Source of the DNA: DSBX01 sp046484845
Lineage (GTDB): Bacteria; Hydrothermota; Tepidihabitantia; Tepidihabitantales; Tepidihabitantaceae
Reading direction: 5' to 3'
Assembly: GCA_046484845.1 (NCBI GenBank)
Contig: JAWOIB010000155.1
Location: forward strand, 1-5,007
DNA length: 5,007 nucleotides
The notes under the pieces were generated by a model. The model was not told where the DNA came from, made no database searches, and saw only the letters and a program-made list of their open reading frames with translations. The position numbers and the translations under genes are program-made. Positions 4,462 through 5,007 of the stretch are shown piece by piece; position 1 is the first letter of the stretch, and each line of letters begins with the position of its first letter.

Positions 4462-5007
4462 ACCGCTTAATCACGACCTTCGCACTCGACCCCTCGGCTC
4501 TTTGCCCCCTTGAACCCTCTGCCCGGATGAAGTACACCCCCGGGCTGAGATGCCGGACATCGTTGTCGCCGAGCTGAAGCTCCATCACCTTGCGGCCGGA
4601 GATGTCCAGCAGGAGCGCGGGACATGACCCGCTTCGGTTCTCCGAACCGGGATCGTGTCCCAAGCCCGCGAGCCTCAGACTGCCGCGGATGATGGTCGGG
4701 CCGGGCACCGGCATCGGCCGGAGCGGCTCCGGGCCGGAGACCGCGCCGCAGGCAATCGGCACGTGCTGGACCACGACCGGGTTCCGGGTCGCCGGGCCCT
4801 GGCCCTGGACGTGGAACCCGGCCACCGAGTCAATCAGGTAGAAAACGCGCAGGGTGTCTTCGCTCAGGTAATCCATCACCGCCGGGAAGCGTTTGGAGCT
4901 GGAATCCGGGTCGGTCAGCCGGTCCGGCACCCGCCAGCTCGCGCCGTTGTCGCTGTTATCCCTTGCCCACCAGATATCGGCCCGGAGCAGGTCGGTCAGC
5001 GGCTCGA
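4460..5007 (-). CDS. C-terminal part of a secreted BNR-repeat protein with T9SS sorting domain, 5' part missing
   Basis: The last 181 residues of a larger protein whose start lies beyond the right edge; the frame is open to the window end. An Asp-box blade is visible at the beginning: ADIWWARDNSDNGASWRVP (9-27), with Asp19, Gly21, Ser23 and Trp24 in register, in sialidase/exo-alpha-type BNR style. It is followed by KRFPAVMDYLSEDTLRVFYLIDS, a strand pattern typical of a last propeller blade. A Pro-rich linker (RPMPVPGPT) leads to a T9SS tail: IIRGSLRL, LLLDISGRKVMELQLG, NDVRHLSPGVYFIR, KVVIKR. A start at the internal GTG (4930) is not credible because coding similarity continues upstream of it. 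Hinges AGLGHDPGSENRSGSCPA and AEGSRGQRAEGSSA interrupt the tail and are encoded by repeat DNA. It is probably the upstream partner of the complete propeller protein in one operon. Ligand or substrate is unknown. Confidence 0.86.
   Translation of the reverse strand, partial: EPLTDLLRADIWWARDNSDNGASWRVPDRLTDPDSSSKRFPAVMDYLSEDTLRVFYLIDSVAGFHVQGQGPATRNPVVVQHVPIACGAVSGPEPLRPMPVPGPTIIRGSLRLAGLGHDPGSENRSGSCPALLLDISGRKVMELQLGDNDVRHLSPGVYFIRAEGSRGQRAEGSSAKVVIKR
4487..4522. repeat. Degenerate tandem repeat coding AEGS-RGQR-AEGS
   Basis: Two 12-nt units encoding AEGS (4511-4522 and 4487-4498) flank an RGQR spacer, in the second hinge just before the terminal KVVIKR. The units match at the protein level with third-position changes, as in a decayed duplication. 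Small size makes chance similarity possible. Confidence 0.45.
4523..4611. repeat. Copy 2 of the sorting-domain core, duplicated at 2312-2400
   Basis: Ungapped partner of the 89-nt repeat at 2312-2400. It encodes LDISGRKVMELQLGDNDVRHLSPGVYFIR. The high DNA identity, compared with no similarity in the flanking hinges, indicates recent shared ancestry or gene conversion of the sorting tail. Confidence 0.85.
4619..4661. repeat. 43-nt imperfect palindrome embedded in frame in a coding hinge
   Basis: The outer arms GGGACATGA (4619-4627) and TCGTGTCCC (4653-4661) pair at 8 of 9 positions. After a single unpaired base (4652), CCCG (4628-4631) pairs with CGGG (4648-4651). After one C-C mismatch, TTCGG (4633-4637) pairs with CCGAA (4642-4646) around a TTCT loop. 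That makes 17 Watson-Crick pairs. It encodes GHDPGSENRSGSCP, absent from the neighbouring tail, and the reading frame is intact. It has the shape of a small mobile palindromic element. It is not a terminator, because it lies inside the gene and has no T-run. Confidence 0.8.

Larger units (their letters stand above)
4460..4720 (-). other. T9SS C-terminal sorting domain of the truncated BNR protein
   Basis: It follows the same plan as the tail of the neighbouring protein: IIRG strand, variable hinge, GRKVMELQLGDNDVRHLSPGVYFIR core, second variable hinge, KVVIKR end. The core is shared at DNA level with 2312-2400, while the hinges are not. Confidence 0.78.

Overview
This GC-rich window carries five protein-coding genes. 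All five read from right to left on the minus strand, and they form two transcriptional blocks. The right block (about 2249-5007) holds two secreted beta-propeller (BNR/Asp-box) proteins. Both end in the C-terminal domain that marks cargo of the type IX secretion system (T9SS): an immunoglobulin-like tail with a 'GRKV ... NDVRHL.PGVYFIR ... KV(I/V)I(Q/K)R' pattern. The first of the two is cut by the window edge. The second is complete, with a signal peptide, eleven to twelve Asp boxes and a tail. They are separated by 6 nt, and the ribosome-binding site of the second overlaps the stop codon of the first.

The left block (1-2189) is a tight three-gene operon. It encodes a PfkB-family sugar-phosphate kinase (1-phosphofructokinase or Pfk-2 type), a class II fructose-1,6-bisphosphate aldolase, and a sirtuin (NAD-dependent protein deacylase) truncated by the left edge. 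Each junction is a 4-nt stop/start overlap using a non-ATG start (GTGA and TTGA), so translational coupling is likely. Together the kinase and aldolase would phosphorylate a fructose phosphate to fructose-1,6-bisphosphate and split it to triose phosphates. The sirtuin is an unexpected third partner. A consensus-like promoter (TTGACA, 16 bp, TAGAAT) lies in the 59-bp gap between the blocks. Its -10 box is only 9 nt from the kinase ATG, which suggests a leaderless or nearly leaderless transcript.

The organism is most likely a member of the FCB-type bacteria that carry T9SS. The style of the tails, with a GRKVM(D/E)LQ.G.NDVRHL.PGVYFIR core interrupted by variable linkers, reminds me of uncultured candidate division WOR-3/Stahlbacteria genomes. 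That placement is from memory of the family, not from a search.

The most interesting structure is at the DNA level. The two sorting tails share about 81 percent nucleotide identity in their core (89 bp, 72 matches counted by hand), but at both flanking hinges they carry unrelated palindromic or tandem repeats, all kept in frame. These are a 43-nt imperfect palindrome, a CCTGCC/GGCAGG palindrome cluster next to TGACCAAT-type direct repeats, a 16-nt GCGGTCT/AGACCGC palindrome, and an AEGS-coding tandem repeat. This looks like in-frame insertion of small dispersed repeats into tolerant linkers of secreted proteins.
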